Origin: Desulfocurvibacter africanus subsp. africanus DSM 2603
GTDB lineage: Bacteria > Desulfobacterota > Desulfovibrionia > Desulfovibrionales > Desulfovibrionaceae
NCBI RefSeq assembly: GCF_000422545.1
Contig: NZ_AULZ01000012.1
Coordinates: 98,261-162,260 of the forward strand
Length of the DNA stretch: 64,000 bases
Direction: 5' to 3'
Shown: positions 46,184 through 54,306 of the stretch, piece by piece
How the letters are laid out: each line of letters begins with the position of its first letter
Position numbering within the stretch: position 1 is the stretch's first letter
Translations under genes and position numbers: made by a program
Notes under the pieces: generated by a model
Seen by the model: only the letters and a program-made list of their open reading frames with translations
Database searches by the model: none
What the model was told of the DNA's origin: nothing

Positions 46184-48330
46184 GTGCCTGCCTTACCTCC
46201 AACCCCCTCTGGCCCCAGATATTCCACGAGCAGCATGCTCACGTCGTCGCTCGGCTTACGGCCCTGGCCGAACTCGCCGAGCCGCTCGGTCACGAGCGCA
46301 AGCGCCTGCTCGCGCGTCAGGCCCGCTGCCCCGGCAAGCACCGCGAGCAAACGCTCCTCGCCGAACAGTTCGCCGTCGGCGGCGCGGTATTCCGTAACGC
46401 CATCGGTATAGAGCAGCAGCCTGTCTCCAGGCTCAAGCGCCACCTGATCCTCGCGAAAGCCCTCGGCGTGGCCCAGGCCGACGGCCGGGCCGCTTCCATC
46501 GAGCAGGGCCGGCGTCTGCCCCGGCCTGAGCAGCAGCGGTGGAGGGTGGCCGGCGCATGACCAGGTCAGCAGACCCTGGCGCGCATCGAGCACCATATAG
46601 CAGAGCGTGAAGAACTGGCCGAAACGGCTGAAGGGAAACTCGGCCTCCAGACGGCGCATGACCTCCACGGGCCTGGGCATGATCCCCAGCCGCCCGGCCG
46701 GCGAGCCGCCCTGCATGCCACCGGCGTCCTGCAAGGCCTGGCAGGCCGAGAAGGCCACCAGGGCCGAGGGCACGCCGTGGCCGCTTACGTCGAGCATGTA
46801 GAAGGCCGTGCGGCCATCGGCGAGAGGAATGAAGTTGAACGCGTCGCCGCCCACCTGGCCGCTGGGCACGAATGTCCAAGCCATGGCTGCTCCGGGCAGC
46901 TCGGCGCCGTCGCGGGGCAAGAGCCGTTTCTGGATCTCACCCGCGGCGCGCAAGTCCTCTTCGAGGCGCTGCCGCTCGCGTTCCAGTTCCTGCTCGGCCA
47001 AGGCCTTCTCGGTCACGTCGATCTCGATGCCCTCCAGGACCTCCTCGCCGTCATCGCCCTGTGTCAGCAATACATTGCCGAGCACCCACAAGGGCGTGCC
47101 GTCCTTGCGGCGCAAGCGCAGCTCGTAATTCCTGAGAAAGCCCTGCTGCCTGATGCTGGCCAGCCACTCTCGCCTGTCCTCCGGGAATACGTATACGGAT
47201 TCCATGCCGCTCTCCCGGAGCAGATCCTCAGGCGAAGCATAGCCAAGCATGTGCGCAAAAGCCGGATTGGCGGTCTTGATGCGCCCATCGAGGCTGGAGC
47301 GAAACATGCCCTGGATGGCGTTCTCGTATAGGGCGCGGTAGCTGCGCTCGGCGCGGCGCAATTCCTTGAGGGCCTGGCGCAGCTCCTTGGTTCGCTCCAG
47401 CACACGCTGCTCCAGCCGTTCGTTGGCGTAACGCAATGCGGCCTGGCTCTGGCGCAGGGACAGCTCGGCCAAGTGGCTTTGCGCGTTCACGGACGAAAGG
47501 ATGAAGACCATGGAGGCCATGACCATGAGGAAGACCTGCAGCAGGAGATAGGACTCGGGCAGGCCAAGGTGGCCGAAAGGGCCCAAGCTCATGGTCGTGC
47601 CCGCCACGGCCTGAACGGAAAAGGCCAAAATGGCCAGGGTCAGTATGCGCAAGTCCAGCCGGAAGCCGGCCCACACGAGCACCGGGGCCAGTACAAAAGC
47701 AACAGGATAGTGCTCCACGATCTCCAGCTGGCGCTGACCGAACATGACCCACCCCGCGAGCAGCAGGCCCGTGAGCAGGAGCAGCGACTCGGGACGCCAC
47801 GGCCGCAGTCCGGCCAAGCCTTTCTCCTGCCAGACCACAAGCAGCGGAGTCAGCAGGACCACGCCGGCAGCGTCCGAGAGAAACCACGTCCACCAGACGG
47901 GCAGGGCTTCGGCCTGGGCCACCTGCCCTCCGCGCACCAGTCCAAGCACGGACATGGACGAAGCCAGACCGGCGGTGACTACCGTGCCGCACAGCAGCAG
48001 GAGAACCATGTTCCAGGAACGCTCATGAATGCTCCCTGGGCTTTTGAAGCGCTGCAGCAGGACCACCCCAGCCACGGCCGACAAGGCATTCGCCAGGGCC
48101 GTGAGTACGTCGCTGGCCGCGAATGGCCCCGTGGTCACGGACAGGGCCAGATCGGCCAAGACGATATACGGCAAGCAGGACAGGTTCCAGAGCAGGATCG
48201 CGGCAAAGGCGAAACCCGAGGCTGGCCAGATCGGGGCGATATTGGTGGAAGCAGCGGCCAGAGACAAGCCGAGTTGGCCGAGACCGAAGTACACGGTTCC
48301 GATGAGTAAGTTGCGCAAAAATCCGTTCAT
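46180..48330 (-). CDS. MASE1-PAS-SpoIIE protein phosphatase
   Basis: 716 residues. The N-terminal ~290 residues are a MASE1 membrane sensor with eight or so helices (YFGLGQLGLSLA, NIAPIWPASGFAFAAILLW). A coiled coil at about 290-325 (ERLEQRVLERTKELRQALKE, 20 quoted) and a PAS/PAC module at about 330-450 (IQGMFRSSLDGRIKTANPAF) follow. The C-terminal half is a PP2C-type SpoIIE phosphatase (GDAFNFIPLADGRTAFYML, then DVSGHGVPSALVAF, and the DGVTEYR metal site). Such proteins dephosphorylate anti-anti-sigma factors or related partners in response to membrane signals. No partner is encoded next to it. Confidence 0.93.
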   Translation of the reverse strand: MNGFLRNLLIGTVYFGLGQLGLSLAAASTNIAPIWPASGFAFAAILLWNLSCLPYIVLADLALSVTTGPFAASDVLTALANALSAVAGVVLLQRFKSPGSIHERSWNMVLLLLCGTVVTAGLASSMSVLGLVRGGQVAQAEALPVWWTWFLSDAAGVVLLTPLLVVWQEKGLAGLRPWRPESLLLLTGLLLAGWVMFGQRQLEIVEHYPVAFVLAPVLVWAGFRLDLRILTLAILAFSVQAVAGTTMSLGPFGHLGLPESYLLLQVFLMVMASMVFILSSVNAQSHLAELSLRQSQAALRYANERLEQRVLERTKELRQALKELRRAERSYRALYENAIQGMFRSSLDGRIKTANPAFAHMLGYASPEDLLRESGMESVYVFPEDRREWLASIRQQGFLRNYELRLRRKDGTPLWVLGNVLLTQGDDGEEVLEGIEIDVTEKALAEQELERERQRLEEDLRAAGEIQKRLLPRDGAELPGAAMAWTFVPSGQVGGDAFNFIPLADGRTAFYMLDVSGHGVPSALVAFSACQALQDAGGMQGGSPAGRLGIMPRPVEVMRRLEAEFPFSRFGQFFTLCYMVLDARQGLLTWSCAGHPPPLLLRPGQTPALLDGSGPAVGLGHAEGFREDQVALEPGDRLLLYTDGVTEYRAADGELFGEERLLAVLAGAAGLTREQALALVTERLGEFGQGRKPSDDVSMLLVEYLGPEGVGGKAGT

Positions 48331-48547
48331 GTCTGCCCACGAGGTTCGCGCCGATCCGATTCAGACCTTGTCCATGCTCTGTTCGGCGAAACCATCAGGT
48401 ATCCCGCTTTTGCCGAAATAGCAAAAAAGTCGTGAATGGACAGACGCTTCTCGCATCCGTCCATTCGGCCACCTTGTTATTGCCTTTCTGCTTGCCTGAA
48501 AGCCGGGGCCTGCTAGCATGCGGGATTCAAGCCAAGGAGGAACACGC

Positions 48548-48799
48548 ATGGAGAAGCGCTTTTGGAGGATGAAACCCGCTGAGGCCATGGCCTTTGTGCA
48601 GACTTACGGAGAAGGTCGCTGGCAGGAGAAGATCGCTGAAGACCGCCGCCATGCCGCCGAAGAATTCGCCGATATGCCCAACCCCTGGCTGGAGGGCGGC
48701 ATCGACCCGGAGCGCCAGCGACTCATCTCCGAATTGGCGCCGGAAGTGGCCGAGAGCATGCGCCGTGAGGCCGAGGATATGCGCCGAAGGCTGGCGTAG
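48548..48799 (+). CDS. Small acidic/basic helical protein, unknown
   Basis: 83 residues from the ATG at 48548, with AGGAGG seven bases upstream. Highly charged and helical (MKPAEAMAFVQTYGEGRWQE, AEDMRRRLA), with a conserved-looking WLEGGIDPERQ segment. No signal peptide or known domain. It is transcribed away from the SpoIIE phosphatase gene. Function unknown. Confidence 0.65.
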   Translation: MEKRFWRMKPAEAMAFVQTYGEGRWQEKIAEDRRHAAEEFADMPNPWLEGGIDPERQRLISELAPEVAESMRREAEDMRRRLA

Positions 48800-48860
48800 C
48801 TCACCCTGCAGGCCGAAATTCCGGATTTACCGCAGGCCATGTCGCGAAAGACACGTTTCA

Positions 48861-48984
48861 GAGCATTTTGCTTTGAAAATGCTCTGCAAGCCATGCGTCG
48901 GCATGGCTTGCCGCTAGCTTCGGCGTAGGCGCAATTCACTTGCGCCGTCAACGCCGGAGCGGGCGTCTTAAAAGCAATCTGCTC
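48861..48984 (+). repeat. Family-A short mobile element, copy A11, with CA flanks
   Basis: 124 bp, the only copy flanked by CA on both sides (48859-48860 and 48985-48986) instead of TA. It lacks one T in the first hairpin loop. CGGCGTAGGCG interior with the CTAGCTT variant. Identical flanks imply a genuine two-base target duplication. Confidence 0.92.
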
Positions 48985-49033
48985 CAGAAGCGCCGATTGA
49001 ACTCTCGACCAAAGCATGCCCAAGCTGAGAGTC

Positions 49034-49079
49034 TCAATGGTGCGGCCGACGATACCGCAATCGTCGGCCGCACCATTGA
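49034..49079. repeat. Long perfect inverted repeat
   Basis: Twenty-base perfect arms (beginning TCAATGGTGCGGCCGACGAT) around a six-base loop ACCGCA, with no T-run. It is not part of the A or B elements. It might be a transcription barrier or an RNA stability element. A weaker hairpin with a similar GCCGAC/ATACCGCA core lies near 3979-3997. Confidence 0.75.
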
Positions 49080-49277
49080 TCATGCTAGCATGCCGCATCG
49101 ACAGCCAGCCATTTCGGTCCTCGCATGCTCCGTGGACAGAGCTGACCGGCTGCTTGGACTCACTGACAACGCAAGCGCCTCTGCCGGCTGAAATCGTTGT
49201 GGTCGATTATGCCTTGGCTGAGCTGGCCACACGGGCCTTGCACTTGGCATTCCAGGCGCCGGGACCAACGGCAGGCC
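49080..49277. other. Gap between the inverted repeat and element B3
   Basis: About 200 bases with nothing supported. Confidence 0.3.
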
Positions 49278-49279
49278 TA

Positions 49280-49389
49280 CAGCACCTTGCAAATAAAATG
49301 AAAAATGGGGGTGCAGGGAGCGCCGCTCCCTGCCGGGAGAGAGTCTGAGAGAGGGCAGCGCCCTCTCTCAGTTCAAACGCAAATTGCTC
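49280..49389 (-). repeat. Family-B short mobile element, copy B3
   Basis: 110 bp, TA at 49278-49279 and 49390-49391. It is the reverse complement of B2, and I find no base difference over its full length. That indicates very recent movement or ongoing gene conversion. Confidence 0.92.
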
Positions 49390-49500
49390 TAATGAATGCC
49401 GAGGAGCATGACATATCGCTCCAGTCTTGCCCAAAACATTGAAAATGGGCATCCTGCCTGCCGTCGTGAATGCCATTTAAGCCCTCACAAGGTGGTCGGT

Positions 49501-49860
49501 ATGAAAATTCCCGCGATGCTGCTTTGCATCTTTCTAGTTTTGGCTGCGTGCTCCAACGGCACGGCCAAGGACGACCAAGACGTCCAGGCGCGGCTGCAAG
49601 CCCTGGAAAACCGTGTGGCCGAGTTGGAAAAGAAACACACGCAAGACATGGAGGCCATTCGCCAGGATCTGCGCAGCATCCTGCGCTACTTCGACATCGC
49701 CCTGGACAACATGGACCGACAAGGCACCATGAGCGAATCCCTGCGTCGCGGCTGGGAAGGTCTCAAGGAAGAGACGCAACGGCTTCTGGACAAGCTGCAG
49801 GAGGAATTAGAGGGAATGGGCAAGGACCAGGGCCAGCCGCTGCCCCAGAGCCAGAGCTGA
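49501..49860 (+). CDS. Small lipoprotein with coiled coil
   Basis: 119 residues from the ATG at 49501 (AAGGTGG upstream). A lipoprotein signal with lipobox LAAC ends at about residue 17. The mature part is a coiled coil (LQALENRVAELEKKH) followed by charged helices (LKEETQRLLDKLQEELEGMG). It resembles Lpp-like or tail-fibre-like trimeric lipoproteins only in general design. It probably resides in the outer or inner membrane facing the periplasm. Function unknown. Confidence 0.75.
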   Translation: MKIPAMLLCIFLVLAACSNGTAKDDQDVQARLQALENRVAELEKKHTQDMEAIRQDLRSILRYFDIALDNMDRQGTMSESLRRGWEGLKEETQRLLDKLQEELEGMGKDQGQPLPQSQS

Positions 49861-49923
49861 AGCCTGCGGGCAGTCTGCACTGGACTGCATGAGGCTAACG
49901 CGCCTTATCCCGAATTGGCGGTT

Positions 49924-50325
49924 CTACTCGGCCATGGCCTCCATGGCCGGGAGACCAGCTTCGGCTTTCTCGTCCTCGCGGCGGCGGTGCTCCTCTTCGA
50001 ACCTGTGCCCCCACTTGCATAGCTGTTCCAGGACCGGCGTGACGCTCCGACCGAAATCCGTGAGCGAGTATTCCACTCGCGGCGGCACCTCGGGATAGAC
50101 TTGCCGCCGCACTAATCCGTCGGCCTCCAGCTCTCGCAACTGCTGGGTAAGCATTTTCTGGGTGATGTTGGGCATGATGCGCTTGAGTTCGCCGAAGCGC
50201 TGCGTGCCGTCCTGCCCAAGCCGCCAGAGGATGATCGGTTTCCATTTGCCGCCGATGACCAGCAGGGACAACTCGATGGAGCAATAATAGTTCTTGTCCC
50301 CGCAGGTCTTCAGTTCACATGCCAT
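49924..50325 (-). CDS. HxlR-family transcriptional regulator
   Basis: 133 residues. The winged-helix HxlR signature is complete: [36 protein letters not shown] (20), [20 protein letters not shown] and VEYSLTDFG. An N-terminal Cys pair region ([14 protein letters not shown]) resembles redox- or electrophile-sensing HxlR/HypR/QorR proteins. It is divergent from the nitroreductase-flavoprotein operon, with a nested dyad between them. It is therefore the probable regulator of that operon in response to oxidative or electrophile stress. That signal is inferred. Confidence 0.9.
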   Translation of the reverse strand: MACELKTCGDKNYYCSIELSLLVIGGKWKPIILWRLGQDGTQRFGELKRIMPNITQKMLTQQLRELEADGLVRRQVYPEVPPRVEYSLTDFGRSVTPVLEQLCKWGHRFEEEHRRREDEKAEAGLPAMEAMAE

Positions 50326-50414
50326 GAGTCTCCTCCAGTTTTTTCCTGCCGCCCGGCGGCCTGAGCTTCTGTTATCAACGGATTCCTGAATTATTGCGAC
50401 CTATTGGTTTCCGG

Positions 50415-50447
50415 CAAGTAACTACTCCACTTATAAGTGCCTACTTG
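50415..50447. promoter_or_regulatory. Nested dyad in the HxlR/nitroreductase intergenic region
   Basis: Outer arms CAAGTA and TACTTG (50415-50420, 50442-50447) enclose a perfect palindrome CACTTATAAGTG (50428-50439). It lies between the divergent starts and is a good HxlR operator candidate. Confidence 0.65.
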
Positions 50448-50528
50448 CTTTTTACGCCCTAACTATTCAAATCAGGTATACATGTAAAGCGCTCGCTTTC
50501 AGTCCGAGTACAACAACAGGAGCCTCGC

Positions 50529-51059
50529 ATGGAACTCTTCGACGCCATACATACACGCCGCAGCATCCGCAAGTTCGCGCCCGGCGAGGTTACGCAGGAG
50601 CAGTTGCGCAGGCTGCTCGGGGCGGCCATGACCGCGCCCAGCGCCGGCAATGCCCAGCCCTGGCAGTTCATCGTCATCACCGATCGGGCCTTGCTCGATG
50701 CGGTGCCGACGTTCAGCCAGTATGCGGCCATGGCCCGCCAAGCGCCCATGGGCATCCTGGTCTGCGGCGACCTGAGCCTGGAGAAGTATCCCGGCTACTG
50801 GATTCAGGACTGCTCGGCCGCCACGCAAAACCTGCTGCTGGCCGCTCGCGGTCTGGGCCTGGGCACGGTCTGGACCGGCGTGCATCCGATCGAGGAGCGC
50901 GTGGCGGGCTTCCGCAAGCTGCTGAACCTGCCGGACCGCATCATGCCCTTGTCCTTCATCGTCTTGGGCCATCCGGCCCAAGAGCATCGCCCCGAAGATC
51001 GTTACAAGGCCGAGCGCGTGCACCTGAACGCCTGGCCTGCAAAGGATGACACCAGATGA
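50529..51059 (+). CDS. Nitroreductase-family flavoprotein
   Basis: 176 residues. FMN-binding nitroreductase fold: HTRRSIRKFAPGEVTQEQL at the start, AMTAPSAGNAQPWQFIVIT, the mid-section DCSAATQNLLLAARGLGLGT (20) and WTGVHP, and the C-terminal IVLGHPAQE. It reduces nitroaromatics, quinones or related electrophiles with NAD(P)H. It is the first gene of a four-gene operon with two flavin-reductase-like genes and an FMN reductase. The next gene starts inside its stop codon (ATGA). The divergent HxlR gene is the likely regulator. Confidence 0.92.
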   Translation: MELFDAIHTRRSIRKFAPGEVTQEQLRRLLGAAMTAPSAGNAQPWQFIVITDRALLDAVPTFSQYAAMARQAPMGILVCGDLSLEKYPGYWIQDCSAATQNLLLAARGLGLGTVWTGVHPIEERVAGFRKLLNLPDRIMPLSFIVLGHPAQEHRPEDRYKAERVHLNAWPAKDDTR

Positions 51060-51634
51060 AAAAGACTCTCGGCCCTATCAATGCTCTCTACCCCTCGTTA
51101 ACCGTGCTTCTGGGTTCGCACGTGGACGGCAGGCCGAATTTCTCCGCCGTCGCCCATGTGGGCATCATGAACCACGGCCAGCCCCAGTACATCTCCTTTG
51201 GGGTGAACAAGGCCCATCACACAAACCGCGGCGTCATCGAGAACCGCGCCTTCAGCGTGAACATTCCTTCCCAGGATCTCGTTGTGGAGACGGACTACTG
51301 CGGGTTGGTCAGCGGCAAAAAGACGGACAAATCCAGCATGTTCGAGCTATTCTATGGGGACACGCCTGCCGCGCCCATGATAAAAGCCTGTCCGGTATGC
51401 ATGGAATGCGTGCTGCACGACGTGCTGGACTACAAGACCCACAATATCTTCGTGGGCGAGATCCGGCAGGTGCACGCGGAGGAATCCGTGCTCGCGGACG
51501 GGGCTATCGACCCGGCCAGGCTGCGGCCCCTGCTTTTCGATATGGGCCTGCGCAAGTACTGGTCACTCGGCCCTGCCGTGGGTGATTGCTGGAGCATCGG
51601 CAAGCAGATGAAGAAAACCAGCCAAGGAGCATGA
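51056..51634 (+). CDS. Flavin reductase-like protein (first copy)
   Basis: 192 residues, split-barrel flavin reductase-like domain: VLLGSHVDGRPNFSAVAHVG, NHGQPQYISFGVNKAHHTNR (20), FSVNIPSQDLVVETDYCG, and the C-terminal LLFDMGLRKYWSLGPAVGD. It contains extra Cys residues (CPVCMECVL at about 114-122) that may hold a metal or act in redox chemistry. It resembles the Desulfovibrio FMN-binding/flavoredoxin-type proteins. Coupled to the nitroreductase by an ATGA overlap. Confidence 0.88.
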   Translation: MKKTLGPINALYPSLTVLLGSHVDGRPNFSAVAHVGIMNHGQPQYISFGVNKAHHTNRGVIENRAFSVNIPSQDLVVETDYCGLVSGKKTDKSSMFELFYGDTPAAPMIKACPVCMECVLHDVLDYKTHNIFVGEIRQVHAEESVLADGAIDPARLRPLLFDMGLRKYWSLGPAVGDCWSIGKQMKKTSQGA

Positions 51635-51637
51635 GCC

Positions 51638-52213
51638 ATGAAGAAGTCACTCGGGCCGCGCATTGCGGCCTATCCCACGCCCGTCTGGGTCATCGGCAGC
51701 TACGACTCCCAGGGCAAGCCCAATGCCATGACCGCGGCCTGGGGCGGCGTATGCTGCTCCGAACCGCCCTGCATCCAGGTTTCGGTGCGGCCCTCGCGTC
51801 ACACCTACACGAGCGTGCTGGCCCGCAAGGCCTTCACCGTGAGCATCCCCGACGCAGGCCACGCGGCCGAGGCCGATTATTTCGGCATCGCTTCGGGCCA
51901 GAATACGGACAAATTCGCGCGCACGGGACTGACTCCGGTGCGCAGCGAAATCGTGGACGCGCCCTATGTGGGCGAGTTTCCGCTGGTCATCGAGTGCCGG
52001 CTGCTGCACTCCATGGAGCTTGGCGCGCACGCCATATTCGTGGGCGAGATCATGGGCACGCTGGCGGATGAGGAAGCGCTCACGGACGGCAAGCTCGACA
52101 TGGCCAAGCTTTCGCCGCTGCTCTATTCCGTGGATCAGCGCAGTTACTTCGGCGTGGGGCAGGTCGTAGGCAAAGCGTACAGTCTGGGACTCAAGTATCA
52201 CAAGCAGGATTGA
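51638..52213 (+). CDS. Flavin reductase-like/flavoredoxin-type protein (second copy)
   Basis: 191 residues, same split-barrel family as the previous gene: PVWVIGSYDSQGKPNAMTA, AWGGVCCSEPPCIQVSVRPS (20), RHTYTSVLARKAFTVSIP, and C-terminal LLYSVDQRSYFGVGQVVG. Such proteins bind FMN and transfer electrons; flavoredoxin of Desulfovibrio is an example that serves thiosulfate reduction. It begins 3 bp after the first copy ends. Tandem but clearly diverged paralogues suggest distinct partners. Confidence 0.88.
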   Translation: MKKSLGPRIAAYPTPVWVIGSYDSQGKPNAMTAAWGGVCCSEPPCIQVSVRPSRHTYTSVLARKAFTVSIPDAGHAAEADYFGIASGQNTDKFARTGLTPVRSEIVDAPYVGEFPLVIECRLLHSMELGAHAIFVGEIMGTLADEEALTDGKLDMAKLSPLLYSVDQRSYFGVGQVVGKAYSLGLKYHKQD

Positions 52214-52237
52214 TTATAGCCAACGCGAGGAGAACAC

Positions 52238-52813
52238 ATGAAGGTCGTGGCATTCAATGGCAGCGCGCGCAAGGACGGCAACACCGCTATCCTCATCCGC
52301 CGCGTGTTCGCCGCACTGGAGAAGGAAGGCATCGAGACCGAGCTCGTGCAGATGGCGGGCATGAAGGTGCGCGGCTGCATCGCCTGCTTCAAGTGTTTCG
52401 AGAACAAGGACCAGCGCTGTGCCGTCAGGAACGATGACATCAACTCCTGCATCGAGAAGATGGTCGCGGCCGACGGCATCATTCTCGGCTCGCCGACCTA
52501 TTTCGCCAACGTGTCCACGGAGATCAAGGCGCTCATCGACCGCGCCGGCATGACCAGCATCGCCAACGGGGGCATGCTCAGGCGCAAGGTCGGCGCGGCC
52601 GTGGTGGCCGTTCGCCGCGCCGGAGCCACCAACGTTTACGACGCCATCAATCGCTTTTACGGCATCTCCGGCATGATCGTGCCCGGCTCCATCTACTGGA
52701 ACCTCGGCATCGGCCTCGGGCCCGGACAGGTCGAGAACGACGAGGAAGGCCTGCGCACCATGGACGAACTGGGCCAGAACATGGCTTGGCTGATGAAGAA
52801 ACTGCACGCGTAA
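52238..52813 (+). CDS. NAD(P)H-dependent FMN reductase/iron-sulfur flavoprotein family
   Basis: 191 residues with a flavodoxin-like fold. The FMN phosphate loop is FNGSARKDGNTAILIRR near residue 5, followed by MKVRGCIACFKCFENKDQRC near 47-66. The CxxCxxC-type cysteines there are arranged as in iron-sulfur flavoproteins. Then LGSPTYFANVSTEIKALIDR (20). It probably supplies reduced flavin or electrons to the three enzymes upstream. GAGGAG precedes the ATG; it is the last gene of the operon. Confidence 0.9.
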   Translation: MKVVAFNGSARKDGNTAILIRRVFAALEKEGIETELVQMAGMKVRGCIACFKCFENKDQRCAVRNDDINSCIEKMVAADGIILGSPTYFANVSTEIKALIDRAGMTSIANGGMLRRKVGAAVVAVRRAGATNVYDAINRFYGISGMIVPGSIYWNLGIGLGPGQVENDEEGLRTMDELGQNMAWLMKKLHA

Positions 52814-52868
52814 GACAATCGGAGGGAGGGAGAACTCCTCTTGCACTTGTTAAGTCAAGGTGTGGGAA

Positions 52869-52918
52869 CTTGAATGGGGTTCAAGGGGCCGGAGGTTCAA
52901 ATCCTCTCATCCCGACCA
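52869..52918 (+). other. tRNA-Pro(GGG) 3' fragment, island boundary (att-like)
   Basis: Sequence from the anticodon arm to CCA: stem CTTGA/TCAAG, loop ATGGGGT with anticodon GGG, a T-arm with GGTTCAAAT, and the acceptor 3' strand ending CATCCCGACCA. The D-arm and the 5' acceptor strand are absent. A 49-base stretch (52872-52920) recurs identically at 60526-60574. Confidence 0.85.
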
Positions 52919-52933
52919 GGAAATGAAGAATTA

Positions 52934-52969
52934 CGGGCGGTTAGCTTAAATGCTGACCGCCCGTTTCTC
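52934..52969 (+). terminator. Terminator after the tRNA-Pro fragment
   Basis: CGGGCGGTtAGC and GCTgACCGCCCG arms followed by TTTCTC, as expected downstream of a tRNA gene. Confidence 0.8.
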
Positions 52970-53150
52970 TTTGGTGGCAACCTCAAGGGAACCTCGGGTT
53001 GCCACCAGAATTCCAGGTGTAGTGCACCCCTGAAATCAAGCCACATGTTGTAGTTTCTGCGCCCTGTACTCCGCTGGGCTCATGTACCCAAGAGCCTTAT
53101 GGGGTCGCCCCGAGTTGTACCACTCGATCCACTGCCTTACGGCCCGTCTA

Positions 53151-53274
53151 GAGCAGATTGCTTTTAAGACGCCCGCTCCGGCGTTGACGGCGCAAGTGAA
53201 TTGCGCCTACGCCTGCGCGGCGGCAAGCCATGCCGACGCATGGCTTGCAGAGCATTTTCAAAAGCAAAATGCTC
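53151..53274 (-). repeat. Family-A short mobile element, copy A12, inside IS3 orfB
   Basis: 124 bp, TA at 53149-53150 and 53275-53276. Removing 53151-53276 rejoins the transposase codons as GAG GAG GCT AGA CGG GCC GTA (EEARRAV) in frame. This proves insertion with TA duplication. Confidence 0.95.
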
Positions 53275-53479
53275 TAGCCTCCTCGAAGCTCTTGAAGCTG
53301 CGTTGCCAGACGCATTCTTCCTTGAGGCTGCGAAAGAAGCGCTCGATGAGCCCATTCTGCTGGGGCGTATAGGGCGTGATGTATTTCCTGCCGCAGCCGG
53401 TAGTCCCGGCAGGCCTGCCGCTCGCTCACGTCGAAGGTCACCCGCAAGAACTCCACCAGCTCCCGGCGCTGACCAGGCC

Positions 53480-53746
53480 TCAGAGCTTTTTTGCGATCAC
53501 CTCCTGGAGCATGGCCTTGTCCAGGCTCAGGTCCGCGACCATCTGCTTGAGCTTACGGTTTTCCTCCTCAAGCTGCCTGAGCCGCCTAAGCTCCGCGGTA
53601 CCCAGTCCGCCGTACTTCTTTTTCCAGCGGTAGAAGGTCTGCTCGGTGATGCCCATCTTGCGGGTGACCTCGGCCACGGGCGTTCCGTGCTCGGCCTGCT
53701 TGAGGGCAAAGGCGATCTGCTCCTCGGTGAACTTGCTCTTTTTCAC
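53480..53746 (-). CDS. IS3-family transposase OrfA
   Basis: 88 residues, full length. A Tnp_1-type helix-turn-helix (KFTEEQIAFALKQAEHGTPV, VTRKMGITEQTFYRWKKKYG) is followed by a leucine-zipper-like coiled coil (LRRLRQLEEENRKLKQMVAD). It resembles the IS407/IS511 type of OrfA. Its partner OrfB is destroyed, so OrfA has no transposition activity here. It may still bind IS ends. Confidence 0.88.
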   Translation of the reverse strand: MKKSKFTEEQIAFALKQAEHGTPVAEVTRKMGITEQTFYRWKKKYGGLGTAELRRLRQLEEENRKLKQMVADLSLDKAMLQEVIAKKL

Positions 53747-54306
53747 GGCGAAATCCTCCTTGGCGAATCACAGTGGTTTCGCCGGTGGACTCACCTAACA
53801 ACTGGACCAGTTTCTTGGGAAGGGGGCACATCTCCTCGGCCAGCGCCGGATCGCGGCGTATTGACCATCCGCATACGACAAGTCCTACAGTCCTCAGAAT
53901 GGCAAACGACACATGCGGCGGAGCCGATCTTTCGGCACTCCTGACAAGTTGCCCCTGTACGTGTTTTCCCGGACAGACGGAAAGTGATGAATGGATTAAG
54001 AGGGTTGCAAAGCTATCCATGCACGCAGGGATAAGGGGCTGCGAACCGACCTTCAGCGCATCCCGAAGAATTAGTCATGCCGCAACATGCTCCGTTGATT
54101 GTCCTTGTTCCATCGGCGGGCTGTTTCGCTGTGCGTCCTGTTGTTCCTTGCCTTGGCGTGAGCATGCAACGCAGGCCGGAGGCTGCCTGCGTTTGCAAAC
54201 AGGGCTTTTCCAGACTGGCCAGGGTAGTTTTAACGGCATATACAGCGCACATTTTGTATTCGAAATTGTAGATAGATAAATCGAAGAAAGTATCTGGAGC
54301 AGAAAA
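53747..54306. other. IS3 end and autotransporter upstream region
   Basis: The left ~60 bases contain the IS3 left end region (CTAACAACTGGACCAG). The rest, increasingly AT-rich toward 54300, shows no gene and should contain the autotransporter promoter. Confidence 0.5.

Larger units (their letters stand above)
53045..53746 (-). mobile_element. IS3-family insertion sequence remnant
   Basis: It holds an apparently intact orfA (53480-53746), the start of orfB fused by an internal deletion to its 3' end, and a family-A element inside the remaining orfB. The orfB pieces read RVTFDVSERQACR, then after the deletion KYITPYTPQQNGLIERFF and ECVWQRSFKSFEEA, then beyond the inserted element RAVRQWIEWYNSGRPHKALG and YMSPAEYRAQK. 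The integrase core with its DDE residues is mostly gone. It cannot transpose by itself. Confidence 0.9.
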
